From assembly GCA_028869325.1 (NCBI GenBank), contig JAGWST010000173.1, positions 1 to 12,033 of the forward strand: 12,033 nucleotides of DNA, in the 5' to 3' direction. Position 1 is the first letter of the stretch. Each line of letters begins with the position of its first letter. Of this stretch, positions 1 to 7,429 are shown in pieces. Under the pieces are notes generated by a model. The model did not search any database. It saw only the letters and a list, made by a program, of their open reading frames with translations, and was not told where the DNA came from. The stretch comes from a bacterium (lineage in GTDB: Bacteria > Vulcanimicrobiota > Vulcanimicrobiia > Vulcanimicrobiales > SCRA01). Made by a program: the position numbers and the translations under genes.

Positions 1-600
1 GAAGGCTCCGATGGAGAGTGCCGGAAGGTAGCAGTAGTCGTCTCCGCTGTAGACGCGCACGCGCTCCGGCACGGAGGTCAACAAGCGGTTGAACTGGTTG
101 AAGTCGCCGGTGGACTCCTTGATCGCGACGACGTTCTTGGCGCGCTCGCAGAGGGCCGCGAAGGTTGCCGGCAGCATGTTGGTGGCGGTGCGCCCCGGGA
201 TGTTGTAGATCAGCACCGGCAGCTCCGTGCTGCGCGCCACCGCCGCGAAATGCTCGACGAGGCCCTCTTGGGTGGGCTTGTTGTAGGCGGGGACCGTCGC
301 CATGATGACGTCCGCTCCGCCCTGCGAGGCGGCGCGCGTCAGCTCGATCGAGTGCGCGGTGTTGTTGTCGCCCGTCGAGGCGACGATCGTCGCGTGGGGC
401 ACCGCCGCCTTGACGGCGCGAAAGAGCGCCAGGCGCTCGTCGTCGGCCAGCGTCGGCCCCTCGCCCGTCGAGCCCGCGACCACGATGCCGTCGTTGCCGC
501 GCTCCACGAGGAAGCGCGCCACGCGTGCCGCCTCATCCAGGTCGACGTTTCCGTCCGGGGCAAAGGGCGTCACCATCGCGGTCAAGAGGCGTGCGTTCAT
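1..600 (-). CDS. dapA: 4-hydroxy-tetrahydrodipicolinate synthase (partial, C-terminus off the left edge)
   Basis: Condenses pyruvate with aspartate semialdehyde in the cytoplasm, the first committed step of diaminopimelate/lysine synthesis. The first 200 residues are visible out of about 290 usual for the family; the frame is open to base 1. Translation begins MNARLLTAMVTPF. Family motifs seen are AGSTGEGPTL (residues 42-51, the pyruvate-binding GTTGE-type loop), PAYNKPTQEG (104-113), IYNIPGR (131-137, with catalytic Tyr132 and the Arg that binds the aspartate semialdehyde carboxylate) and VAIKEST (158-164), where Lys161 is the Schiff-base lysine. The ATG at 598-600 overlaps the dapG stop as ATGA, and a GGAGG lies 10 bases upstream inside dapG, which supports this start. 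It is the last visible gene of asd-dapG-dapA. Identification is secure. Confidence 0.97.
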   Translation of the reverse strand, partial: MNARLLTAMVTPFAPDGNVDLDEAARVARFLVERGNDGIVVAGSTGEGPTLADDERLALFRAVKAAVPHATIVASTGDNNTAHSIELTRAASQGGADVIMATVPAYNKPTQEGLVEHFAAVARSTELPVLIYNIPGRTATNMLPATFAALCERAKNVVAIKESTGDFNQFNRLLTSVPERVRVYSGDDYCYLPALSIGAF

Positions 601-1850
601 AGCGGTTCGCCCTCCAAGTGAAAGAAGTCGTGGATGGCCTGCTCGGCCTTCGCGGCCTCCTCCTCGCGGACGAGGATGGAGATCGTGATGTTGGAGTCCG
701 TCGAGTGGATGATCTCGACGCCCATGGCCTCGAGTGCCTGAACCACGCGGTACATCACGCCCGGGGTGCCGCGCATGCCGGCGCCCACGATCGAGAGCTT
801 GGCACAGCTCTGACGAACGCGGATCGCCATGTTCAGCTCGCGCAGCTCCTCGCGCACGACGCTGAGGTTGGGGCTCTCGACGGCGAAGAAGACGCCGGCC
901 CGGTTGACGTTGATGAGGTCGATCGAGATGCCGCGGTTGGCCAGGCGGCCGAAGATCTCCAGCTCCAGCTTGGCCATCTGCCCGCGGTCTTCGATCTCGC
1001 CCAGCAGCATGTGCACGAAGGCGAGGTCGTGGATCGCGGCGATGCCCGTCACGGGGCGGTCGCGATCGATCGGCACCGTGTCGTCGACCAGCGTCCCTTG
1101 ATTGGTGCTCAAGCCTTTGACCGCATACGGCGTCTTGGTCTGCAGCGCCCAGGCAGCGGCCTTGTGGTGCATGACCTTGGCGCCGTGGGCGGCCAGCTCC
1201 GTCATCTCTTCGTAGGTGATGCGCTCGACGGCGTGGACGCCGACGACACGCCGCGGGTCCCCGGACATCACGCCGCTGACGTCGGTGAAGATCTCGACGC
1301 CGTCGGCCTTGAGTGCGCCGCCCAGCGCCACGGCGCTCAAGTCACTTCCGCCGCGCCCGAGCGTCGCGACCGCGCCGGCGGGCGTCACGCCTTGGAAGCC
1401 GGCGATGACCGGTATGATTCCCTGGTTGACCAGATCGATGAGGCGCTCCGGGCGAACCTCCAGGATCTGTGCGTCGCCCCAACGGTCGTCGACGATGATC
1501 CCCGCCTGGCCGCCGCTGAGCGCCTGTGCCTTCGCTCCCCACTTCACCAGCAGCTCGGCGAAGACGGCGGCGGAGATCAGCTCGCCCACGGCGGCGATCA
1601 GATCGCGGTTTGGCGAGGGCTTTGCCGGGCCGATCAGGCCCAGGAGCGTGTCCGTGGCGTAGGGGTCGCCGCTGCGCCCCATCGCACTCACCACCACGAC
1701 GGGGCAGAATCCCCGCGCGCGCGCCTCGAGCACGCGCGAGGCCGCGACCTCGCGCAGCTCGTCCTTGGCGACCGAGGTGCCGCCGAACTTCTGGACGAGC
1801 AGACGCGGATGCGGCTCGGCCGCGGGAGCGGCGGAGGAGTCGATGCTCAT
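597..1850 (-). CDS. dapG: Aspartokinase, DapG type (single polypeptide with two ACT domains)
   Basis: Phosphorylates aspartate to aspartyl-4-phosphate, the entry step of the aspartate pathway. The protein is 417 residues. The kinase domain begins with QKFGGTSVA (20-28), followed by VSAMGRSGDPYATD (54-67), GRGGSDLSAVAL (165-176) and VMSGDPR (194-200). Two ACT domains (about 268-345 and 348-414) form the C-terminus, the second with CAKLSIVGAGMRGTPG. The VSAMGRxGDPYATD signature and CAK-VGAG segment resemble Bacillus DapG, the diaminopimelate-inhibited isozyme, so feedback by diaminopimelate rather than lysine is plausible but inferred. The frame is open further upstream, but that part lies inside asd. 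The ATG at 1848-1850 overlaps the asd stop as ATGA and is preceded by GGAGAG, so it is preferred. Oddity: the VLHPR-type motif after GAKV reads MHHKA. Confidence 0.95.
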   Translation of the reverse strand: MSIDSSAAPAAEPHPRLLVQKFGGTSVAKDELREVAASRVLEARARGFCPVVVVSAMGRSGDPYATDTLLGLIGPAKPSPNRDLIAAVGELISAAVFAELLVKWGAKAQALSGGQAGIIVDDRWGDAQILEVRPERLIDLVNQGIIPVIAGFQGVTPAGAVATLGRGGSDLSAVALGGALKADGVEIFTDVSGVMSGDPRRVVGVHAVERITYEEMTELAAHGAKVMHHKAAAWALQTKTPYAVKGLSTNQGTLVDDTVPIDRDRPVTGIAAIHDLAFVHMLLGEIEDRGQMAKLELEIFGRLANRGISIDLINVNRAGVFFAVESPNLSVVREELRELNMAIRVRQSCAKLSIVGAGMRGTPGVMYRVVQALEAMGVEIIHSTDSNITISILVREEEAAKAEQAIHDFFHLEGEPL

Positions 1851-2848
1851 GCCGCGCTCTCCGCGCGCCGCGCGGTGAGCATCAGCTCGGCCAACCTTAC
1901 CGCCGTCGTCGCCGCGCCCACGCGCAGGTTGTCGCCGACGACCCACAACTGGAAGTGGCGGTGGCTGCCCGCCTCGGCACGCAGGCGCGCGACGAAGACG
2001 GTATCTCCACCCTCCACATCGCGCGGCGTGACGATCCCCTCGCGAAGCCATTGCACGCCCGGCTGCACGGCGAGCGCGGCGCCCAGCTCCTCCGCCGACG
2101 TCTCGCGCTCCGTCTCCACAAAGACCGCCTCGCTGTGCGCGAAGCGCACCGGGACGCGCACCGTCGTCGACGCCACGTGCAGCATCGGCAGCTCCAGGAT
2201 CTTGCGCGTCTCCTCCAGGATCTTCTGCTCCTCCGTGCAGTTGCCGTCGGCGTCGAAGCTGCCGACCTGCGGGATCACGTTGCGCGCGATCGCGCTGGGC
2301 AACGGCGTCGCTGCGGGCAGCGTGCCCCCCGTTTGCAGGGCGCGCTCCTCCTCCTCGAGGCGCTCCAGCGCGGGACGGCCCGCGCCGCTCACGCTCTGGT
2401 AGGTGGCCACGCGCACGCAGCGCAGGCCCGCCACGTCGCGAATCGGCTTGAGCGCCAAGACCAGTTGAATCGTCGAGCAGTTCGCCACCGGCGCCAGGCG
2501 CGCGTCGCCCAACGCGTGGGGATTCACATCGGGGACCACCAGCGGCACGCCGGGCGCCATGCGGTACGTCGAGGAGTTGTCGGCGACCAGCTTGCCGGCG
2601 TCGGCCAGCGCGCGGCCCAGGTCTTTGCTGGCGTCGTCGCCCCCCGCGAAGAGCACGACGTCGTACGCGGCAAGCGGCTCGTAGGCCGTCGCCACGACGT
2701 CGTGCGGCTGGCCGCGGAAGCGCACGGCCGCCGCGCGGTCGCGGCTGGCGAACGCGCCCAGGCGCTCCACGGGGAAGGCACGCTCCTCGAGCACTCGCAG
2801 AATCGTCTCGCCCACGGCCCCCGTGGCGCCAACGACGGCTACCTTCAT
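1847..2848 (-). CDS. asd: Aspartate-semialdehyde dehydrogenase
   Basis: Reduces aspartyl phosphate to aspartate semialdehyde with NADPH, the branch-point intermediate for diaminopimelate, lysine, threonine and methionine. The protein is 333 residues, normal for the family. Seen in order: N-terminal MKVAVVGATGAVG (Rossmann nucleotide loop), DNSSTYRM (90-97), the catalytic Cys124 in NCSTIQLV, SVSGAGR (152-158), ARNVIPQVGSF (188-198), EEQKILEETRKI (206-217), RVPVRFAHSEAV (231-242, including the active-site His) and LWVVGDNLRVGAA near the end. The start could be the ATG at 2848 (chosen because it gives the usual MKVAVVGATG) or an in-frame GTG at 2857, which has a GAGG five bases upstream. First gene of asd-dapG-dapA, with a putative -10 at 2948-2953 and a structured leader. 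Confidence 0.96.
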   Translation of the reverse strand: MKVAVVGATGAVGETILRVLEERAFPVERLGAFASRDRAAAVRFRGQPHDVVATAYEPLAAYDVVLFAGGDDASKDLGRALADAGKLVADNSSTYRMAPGVPLVVPDVNPHALGDARLAPVANCSTIQLVLALKPIRDVAGLRCVRVATYQSVSGAGRPALERLEEEERALQTGGTLPAATPLPSAIARNVIPQVGSFDADGNCTEEQKILEETRKILELPMLHVASTTVRVPVRFAHSEAVFVETERETSAEELGAALAVQPGVQWLREGIVTPRDVEGGDTVFVARLRAEAGSHRHFQLWVVGDNLRVGAATTAVRLAELMLTARRAESAA

Positions 2849-2889
2849 CGGTCTCACTCGGTCCTCACTGGTCCCTCGGTATTGGCTTC

Positions 2890-2938
2890 GCCGCAGGGGC
2901 GTCCTTGCGGTCTTCCCCCAGGTGCCCCACGCTGCGGC
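2890..2938 (-). promoter_or_regulatory. Structured 5' leader of asd (unclassified hairpin)
   Basis: On the transcribed (minus) strand a long hairpin forms between the predicted transcription start and asd. GCCGCA (2933-2938) pairs with TGCGGC (2890-2895), and GGGGC (2924-2928) pairs with GCCCC (2896-2900). The two helices are separated by a one-sided GCGT bulge and capped by a 23-base purine-rich loop. It begins within a few bases of the expected RNA 5' end. It does not match my recollection of the lysine riboswitch or other common riboswitch cores, so the role is unknown; it may simply stabilise the transcript. Confidence 0.35.
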
Positions 2939-2947
2939 ATGGGCGCC

Positions 2948-2953
2948 ATCATA
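2948..2953 (-). promoter_or_regulatory. Putative -10 element of the asd-dapG-dapA promoter
   Basis: The minus strand reads TATGAT, five of six matches to the sigma-70 type -10 consensus, in an unusually AT-rich stretch between dapB and asd. It lies about 100 bases upstream of the asd start. No convincing TTGACA-like -35 is seen at 16-18 bases and there is no extended TG, so the call rests on the -10 and position alone. Confidence 0.4.
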
Positions 2954-2997
2954 CCGAAAAATTCGACGCTACGCTAGCCCAAAACAGGCAGTCCGCC

Positions 2998-3033
2998 AAA
3001 AAAATTCGCCTATTCGAGGCCTAGCAGGCCCTC
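2998..3033 (-). terminator. Possible weak terminator after dapB
   Basis: At the end of dapB the minus strand can form GAGG(G)CCT-GCT-AGGCCTC (3016-3033, one bulged base). It is followed 11 bases later by seven consecutive T (minus strand of 2998-3004). The spacing between stem and T-run is too long for a textbook intrinsic terminator, so partial read-through into asd is likely. Confidence 0.3.
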
Positions 3034-3735
3034 CAAACCGACCGTGAGGCCACGCAGCCCGGCGACGCGGCGGAGTGCCAGCAGGGCACCGGCGATAAAC
3101 GATTCGCGGCCCAGCGAGTCGTGGCGCAGGGTGAGCACCTCCCCGCGCCCCCCGAAGATCGCCTCCTGATGGGCCACCAACCCCGGCAGCCGCACCGAGT
3201 GGATCGGTACCTCACGGCCGCTGACGCCGCTGATGCGCGAGGCGGTCAGCTTCGCGGTTCCCGAGGGCGCGTCACGTTTGCCCTCGTGGTGCAGCTCGAT
3301 GATCTCGGCCTTCTCAAACCAGTGCGCCGCTTGACGGGCGAAGTGCATCGCCAGCACGGCACCGATCGCGAAGTTCGGCGCCAGGACGACTCCGACGCGC
3401 GCCGCCTCCGCGGCGGCAGCCAGCTCGCGCTGCTCCTCGTCCCGCCAGCCCGTCGCCCCGATCACCAGCGGCGTACCCGCCGCGATCACCGCGTGCGCGA
3501 TGGCGACGGTGTCGGGGTGGCGCGTGCAGTCCAACACGACATCCGGCTGGAGGCGCTCGAGCACCTCAGCGATGGTTGCATACTCTCCCGGAGCACGGGG
3601 GCGGCGCGCGAGTCCGCCGACCAACTGCATGTCCCGCGCCTCGCGCACGCCGGCGGCCAACGTCTCGCCCAAGCGTCCTTGCAGCCCCGCGATCGCAACC
3701 CGCAGGCACGCCGAGTCGTCGTTGCCGTTCTCCAT
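3010..3735 (-). CDS. dapB: 4-hydroxy-tetrahydrodipicolinate reductase
   Basis: Reduces the DapA product to tetrahydrodipicolinate with NAD(P)H in the diaminopimelate/lysine pathway. The protein is 241 residues, slightly short for the family (usually about 250-270). Seen: N-terminal Rossmann loop IAGLQGRLG (15-23), GATGW (93-97, usually GTTG), APNFAIGAVL (119-128), the catalytic and substrate-binding block ELHHEGKRDAPSGTA (147-161, with the HH pair and Lys153), then IHSVRLPGLVAHQE (178-191), FGGRGEVLTLRHDS (194-207). The segment between SGTA and IHSVRLPG is only about 16 residues and usually longer. The frame is open further upstream inside pcrA, but the ATG at 3733-3735 has GAGGGG just upstream and lies 8 bases after the pcrA stop, so it is the likely start. 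Probably co-transcribed with pcrA. Confidence 0.95.
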   Translation of the reverse strand: MENGNDDSACLRVAIAGLQGRLGETLAAGVREARDMQLVGGLARRPRAPGEYATIAEVLERLQPDVVLDCTRHPDTVAIAHAVIAAGTPLVIGATGWRDEEQRELAAAAEAARVGVVLAPNFAIGAVLAMHFARQAAHWFEKAEIIELHHEGKRDAPSGTAKLTASRISGVSGREVPIHSVRLPGLVAHQEAIFGGRGEVLTLRHDSLGRESFIAGALLALRRVAGLRGLTVGLEGLLGLE

Positions 3736-3743
3736 GCCCCTCT

Positions 3744-5909
3744 TCACTCCACGCGCTCGAGCGGCGCGTACTTGAGCATCAGCATCTTGCTTCCCGCGCC
3801 CGCGAAGTCGACCGTCACCAAGGCATCGCCGCCGGCGCCCGTGAGGCTGCGCACGGTGCCCTCGCCCCACTTGGGATGACGCACGCGGTCGCCGCGCTCG
3901 ATGGCCAGCAGCGTCGAGAGCGCGCGGCTCTCCGGCAGGGAGACGTCGCGCCAGCGTCCGCCTTGCGGGCGCGGCACGTACGCGGTGCTGCCCGTGTGCT
4001 CGATGGAGGGCATCTCGCCCAGGAAGCGCGATGGCGGATAGGCATAGGTGTTGCCGAAGACCGTCCGCCGCTGTGCGTACGAGACGGTGAGGCGCTCCAT
4101 CGCGCGCGTGACGCCGACATACGCCAGGCGCCGCTCCTCCTCGCACTCCTGCTGCTCGCTCAGCGCGCGGTTGTGCGGAAAGACACCCTCTTCAAGGCCG
4201 GTGAGGTAGACGATCGGATACTCCAGGCCCTTGGCCGCGTGCAGCGTCATCAGCGTCACGCGGTCGTCCTCGTCCTCCATGCGATCGAGGTCGGTGATCA
4301 GCGCGATGTTGGTGAGGAAGTCGTCGAGCGTCGCGCCGCGATTGGTCTCCTCGAATTGGCGCGCCACCGAGACCAGCTCCTCCAAGTTCTCGATGCGGCT
4401 GCGCGACTCCACGCTCTGCTCGCCGTGAAGCTCGCGCAGGTAGCCGCTCTCCTCCAGCACCGCGATCAGCAGCTCGGTCACCGTGCGCTGGTCGATCAGG
4501 GCGCGTAGTGCCTTCACCAGCGCGGCGAAGCGCTCCAGCTCCTTGACCTTGCGCGATGCCGCGCGCTGCAGGAACTGGTGGTCCTCGATCGCCTCGCCGA
4601 TGGCGTGCCCCGCCTCCGCCGCCGCCGTGAGCAGCTGGTTCACGGTGGTCTGCCCGATGCCGCGCCGCGGCACGTTGACCACGCGCTTGAAGGCCATCGT
4701 GTCGTTGGGATTCGCCATGAAGCGCAGGTAGGACATGGCGTCCTTGACCTCTTGGCGGTTATAGAAGCCGACGCCGCCCACCACGCGATAGGGCATGCCG
4801 TCGGCGAGCAGCGCCTCTTCGAGCACGCGCGATTGGGCGTTGGTCCGGTAGAGGACCAGCATCTCGCGGTACGAGCGCCCCTCCTCGGAGACCAGGCGGC
4901 GGATGCGCTCGACGATGTAGCGCGCCTCGTCGCGCTCGCTCTCGGCCGCATAGCAGATCACGGGCTCGCCGCCGTCGCGCTGCGTGAAGAGGCGCTTGGG
5001 GTGGCGCGTGCGATTATTGGCAACCAGCTCGTTGGCGGCCGTCAGGATCGCGGCGGTAGAGCGGTAGTTCTGCTCCAGCTTGAAGATGCGCGCACCCGGA
5101 AAGTCGTGCTCGAAACGCAGGATCAGCTGGAAGTCGCTGCCGCGCCAGGAGTAGATCGACTGGTCGTCGTCTCCCACCACCGTCACGTTCTTGTAGCCGT
5201 CGCCCAACAGCTTGATCAAGCGATACTGCGCGTGGTTCACGTCTTGGTACTCGTCGACCAGCACGTAGCGGAAGCGCTGCTGGTAGCGCGCCAAGACCTC
5301 GGCGTCTCCCTCCAGCAGATCGATCGTGCAGCCGATGAGATCGTCGAAGTCCAGCGCGTTGTTGCGGCGCAGGTGCTGCTGATAGGCGCGGTAGACCGCA
5401 CAGAGCCGCTCGGCGTGAAACGAGGTGGCCGTCTCCTCGTAGCGCTCCACCGAGAGCAGGTGATTCTTCGCACGCGAGATCTCGGCCAGGCAGGCGCCGG
5501 GCGTCAGCTGGCGCTCGTCGATGTCCAGCTCGTGGAGGACCTCTCGCACAAGCGCGCGCTGATCGCTCTCGTCGGCGATGACGAAGTTGGAGCCGATGCC
5601 GATGCGCCGGCCGTCGCGGCGCAAGATCCGCACGCAGATGGCGTGGAAGGTTCCGACCCAGAGGTCGCGCACGCGCTCGCCGATCATGCGCGCCAGCCGA
5701 TCCTTCATCTCTCCCGCCGCCTTGTTGGTGAACGTCACCGCCAGGATGCGATCGGGGTAGACGCCGAGGCCGTCGACGAGGTGCGCGATGCGATGCGTCA
5801 ACACGCGCGTCTTGCCGGAGCCCGCTCCCGCGAAGATGAGACAGGGCCCTTCGGTAGCGAGAACGGCCTCGCGCTGGGTATCGTTGAGCGATTCGATGAT
5901 GGATGTCAT
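3744..5909 (-). CDS. pcrA: ATP-dependent DNA helicase PcrA/UvrD (superfamily 1A)
   Basis: A 3'-5' DNA helicase of nucleotide excision repair, replication restart and transcription-coupled repair. It is 721 residues, the usual PcrA length. The superfamily 1 motifs are all present: Walker A AGAGSGKT (27-34), motif Ia AVTFTNKAAGEMKDRL, motif II VDEYQDVN, motif III VVGDDDQSIYSWRGSD, motif IV LEQNYRSTAAIL, motif V LMTLHAAKGLEYPIVYL with GLEEGVFPHNR, and motif VI EEERRLAYVGVTRAMERL. The C-terminus carries the Tudor-like GDRVRHPKWGEGTV segment, known in PcrA/UvrD to contact RNA polymerase. The ATG at 5907-5909 overlaps the stop of the upstream Rieske-like gene as ATGA, with no separate ribosome-binding site, which suggests translational coupling. 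No key residue is missing. Confidence 0.98.
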   Translation of the reverse strand: MTSIIESLNDTQREAVLATEGPCLIFAGAGSGKTRVLTHRIAHLVDGLGVYPDRILAVTFTNKAAGEMKDRLARMIGERVRDLWVGTFHAICVRILRRDGRRIGIGSNFVIADESDQRALVREVLHELDIDERQLTPGACLAEISRAKNHLLSVERYEETATSFHAERLCAVYRAYQQHLRRNNALDFDDLIGCTIDLLEGDAEVLARYQQRFRYVLVDEYQDVNHAQYRLIKLLGDGYKNVTVVGDDDQSIYSWRGSDFQLILRFEHDFPGARIFKLEQNYRSTAAILTAANELVANNRTRHPKRLFTQRDGGEPVICYAAESERDEARYIVERIRRLVSEEGRSYREMLVLYRTNAQSRVLEEALLADGMPYRVVGGVGFYNRQEVKDAMSYLRFMANPNDTMAFKRVVNVPRRGIGQTTVNQLLTAAAEAGHAIGEAIEDHQFLQRAASRKVKELERFAALVKALRALIDQRTVTELLIAVLEESGYLRELHGEQSVESRSRIENLEELVSVARQFEETNRGATLDDFLTNIALITDLDRMEDEDDRVTLMTLHAAKGLEYPIVYLTGLEEGVFPHNRALSEQQECEEERRLAYVGVTRAMERLTVSYAQRRTVFGNTYAYPPSRFLGEMPSIEHTGSTAYVPRPQGGRWRDVSLPESRALSTLLAIERGDRVRHPKWGEGTVRSLTGAGGDALVTVDFAGAGSKMLMLKYAPLERVE

Positions 5910-6349
5910 GAGAGGGTCGGGGTTGCCTTCGGAGTGGGGACGACGGTGCTGCGAAACGAGGTGTCCGGGATACGGATCACGCCGTCGACCACGGAGGTTG
6001 CATATTGATAGAGGCCGCGAGTCGCCGGTCCCTTCACCAGCGTGCCGTCACGGTCGAACTCGCTGCCGCAGCACGGGCAGCGAAAGCCCGCTCCGTTGGT
6101 GGAGGTCAGCTTCAGCGCGCAGCCGTCGTAAGGACAGGCATCGGCCACCACCTGATCGCCGATGACGTAGACCGGCCGCGAGGGGAAGGACGGGATGACA
6201 CCATACGTCGGCTGACGCTGCGGGCCGAGCTGGTCGCCCGAGGCGTCGACCACCACGTGGAAGCGGCGCGACTCCGGCGGAGCGCACGCGGGAAGGAGGC
6301 AGAGCCAGAGCAGGAGCCCGCGACGGCTGAGGTGAGGGAACGGCGCCAC
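5906..6349 (-). CDS. Tat-signal lipoprotein with a Rieske-like domain lacking both cluster histidines
   Basis: A 147-residue protein starting at GTG. The N-terminus has a twin-arginine motif SRRGLLLW (8-15), a hydrophobic stretch and a lipobox LPAC with Cys22, so it is probably exported folded and anchored by a lipid. Residues about 57-127 follow the Rieske [2Fe-2S] fold. The two ligand loops read CPYDGC (72-77) and CPCCGSEFD (91-99), followed by GPATRGLYQY (108-117). In true Rieske proteins these are CxHxGC and CPCHGS, so the first His is Tyr74 and the second is Cys94. A Rieske cluster with 2Cys/2His ligation is therefore not expected. A different metal site or a structural role is possible but unproven. 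The gene follows the six-hairpin gene by 18 bases, with a stop in frame just upstream of the GTG, and overlaps pcrA as ATGA. Confidence 0.85.
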   Translation of the reverse strand: MAPFPHLSRRGLLLWLCLLPACAPPESRRFHVVVDASGDQLGPQRQPTYGVIPSFPSRPVYVIGDQVVADACPYDGCALKLTSTNGAGFRCPCCGSEFDRDGTLVKGPATRGLYQYATSVVDGVIRIPDTSFRSTVVPTPKATPTLS

Positions 6350-6367
6350 CCCGGCCGCTTCGCGCGG

Positions 6368-7429
6368 CTAGCGGTGCACCCCTCGCTGCTCCCAAACCGG
6401 ACGCGTCGCCATCGCGGCGGCCGCCAGCAGATACGAGAGCGTCGACTCCGCACCCATATTACGATTGACGCAATCCCGCTCCAAGCCGTCACGGCAGCCG
6501 CCGCCCTGCACCATCACCGCGCCGTTGAGGTTGTGGCCGAAGAACCAGTCGAAGGCGATGCCGGCGGCGTAGAGGTGATGATCGTGTTGCGTAGCATCGT
6601 ACGCGGCGAGCTCCGCCTCCACCATCGCGCAGGCCTCGATCGGCTGTTGCGCGTAGACGGCGCGCTCGCCGCCGCGCGGATACCAGCCGTGGTTGCCGAT
6701 GGGAACGAACAAGCCGCGCTCCAGCGTCACCGATTCGAGAAAGCCCAGCGTCTCCGCGCCCAGCGCCATCGCGCGTGAGTCGCCCAGCGCGGCGCCGCCG
6801 CGCAAGAGCGCCTCGGGCAGGCGAGCATTGGCGTAGACCATCCTTGGCTCGAACCAGCGCCAGCTCGGATCGCCGTGGCGCTCGCGCGCCGCCGTGAGAT
6901 CGTCCAGCAGCGCCCGCAGCGCCGTGCGCATCTCGCCCGCTCGCGAATTCGCGCCTAGCGCCATGACCAGACCCAAGCTTGCATAGGCCTTCGGGCGCAG
7001 GTGCTCGAGGGTGGCTGTGTTCGGCAGGGCGCGCTCCAACATCGCGCGGCTATGCGCGCGCCACGAGGTCTCGGGGGCCAGCGCGAGCGCCGTCCCCAGC
7101 GCCCAAAGCGCGCGGCCGAAGGCATCCTCGCTGCCGACATCGTCGAGCCAACGGTGATCGTAGCCCAGAAAGTTGTGGAAGCGCCCGTCCTCGCGCTGCG
7201 CGTGATGAAGGAACGCGAGCGCGGTGACGGCCAGCTTGCGCGTTGCAGGCTGCAGCCCCTCGATCGCGGCCATACGCACGGCGACGATCAGCGCGCGCGC
7301 GACATCGTCGACGCAGTAGCCCTCGGCGCGGTTGGGCACGTCGAAAGTGGCGTGCTGGATGGTTCCGCAATCGTCGGTGAGCTGCAGCAGGTGCTCCAAG
7401 CTCGGCAGGCCTGTTCGCCGCGGGGTCAC
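6368..7429 (-). CDS. Six-hairpin (alpha/alpha)6 glycosidase-like protein
   Basis: A 353-residue protein with no signal peptide, made of repeating helical pairs typical of six-hairpin glycosidases. Recognisable stretches are ATFDVPNRAEGYCVDDVARAL (only its first part, 27-40, and the VDDVARAL core are diagnostic), FLGYDHRWLDDVGSEDAFGR (87-106), NRNMGAESTLSYLLA (323-337) and GHNLNGAVM (298-306). Acidic clusters DD (41-42), DD (96-97) and ED (101-102) are candidate catalytic or substrate residues. From memory of the family, such proteins often lie next to, or are fused with, a GT4 glycosyltransferase of the type encoded just upstream. Here the two genes overlap by four bases (GTGA), so this looks like the unfused arrangement. 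Substrate is unknown; mannose- or glucose-containing glycans are a guess. GTG start. Confidence 0.75.
   Translation of the reverse strand: MTPRRTGLPSLEHLLQLTDDCGTIQHATFDVPNRAEGYCVDDVARALIVAVRMAAIEGLQPATRKLAVTALAFLHHAQREDGRFHNFLGYDHRWLDDVGSEDAFGRALWALGTALALAPETSWRAHSRAMLERALPNTATLEHLRPKAYASLGLVMALGANSRAGEMRTALRALLDDLTAARERHGDPSWRWFEPRMVYANARLPEALLRGGAALGDSRAMALGAETLGFLESVTLERGLFVPIGNHGWYPRGGERAVYAQQPIEACAMVEAELAAYDATQHDHHLYAAGIAFDWFFGHNLNGAVMVQGGGCRDGLERDCVNRNMGAESTLSYLLAAAAMATRPVWEQRGVHR

Noticed and set aside
618..2402. Long open frame on the + strand opposite dapG and asd (594 codons)
   Set aside because: It is the antisense of two secure genes in GC-rich DNA. The product is rich in Asp, His, Arg and Val runs with no domain, and lacks a ribosome-binding site.
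2849..2947. Lysine, cyclic-di-GMP or glycine riboswitch before asd
   Set aside because: None of the conserved cores I know for these classes is present; the leader is also short (about 90 bases), too small for a lysine riboswitch plus expression platform.
3010..4146. Extended dapB starting far upstream inside pcrA
   Set aside because: The extra N-terminal 137 residues are Arg/Ala-rich and overlap the helicase C-terminus; the ATG at 3735 gives a normal DapB N-terminus with a ribosome-binding site.
4578..6008. Long open frame on the + strand opposite pcrA
   Set aside because: Antisense shadow of a gene with every helicase motif intact; composition is unlike a protein.
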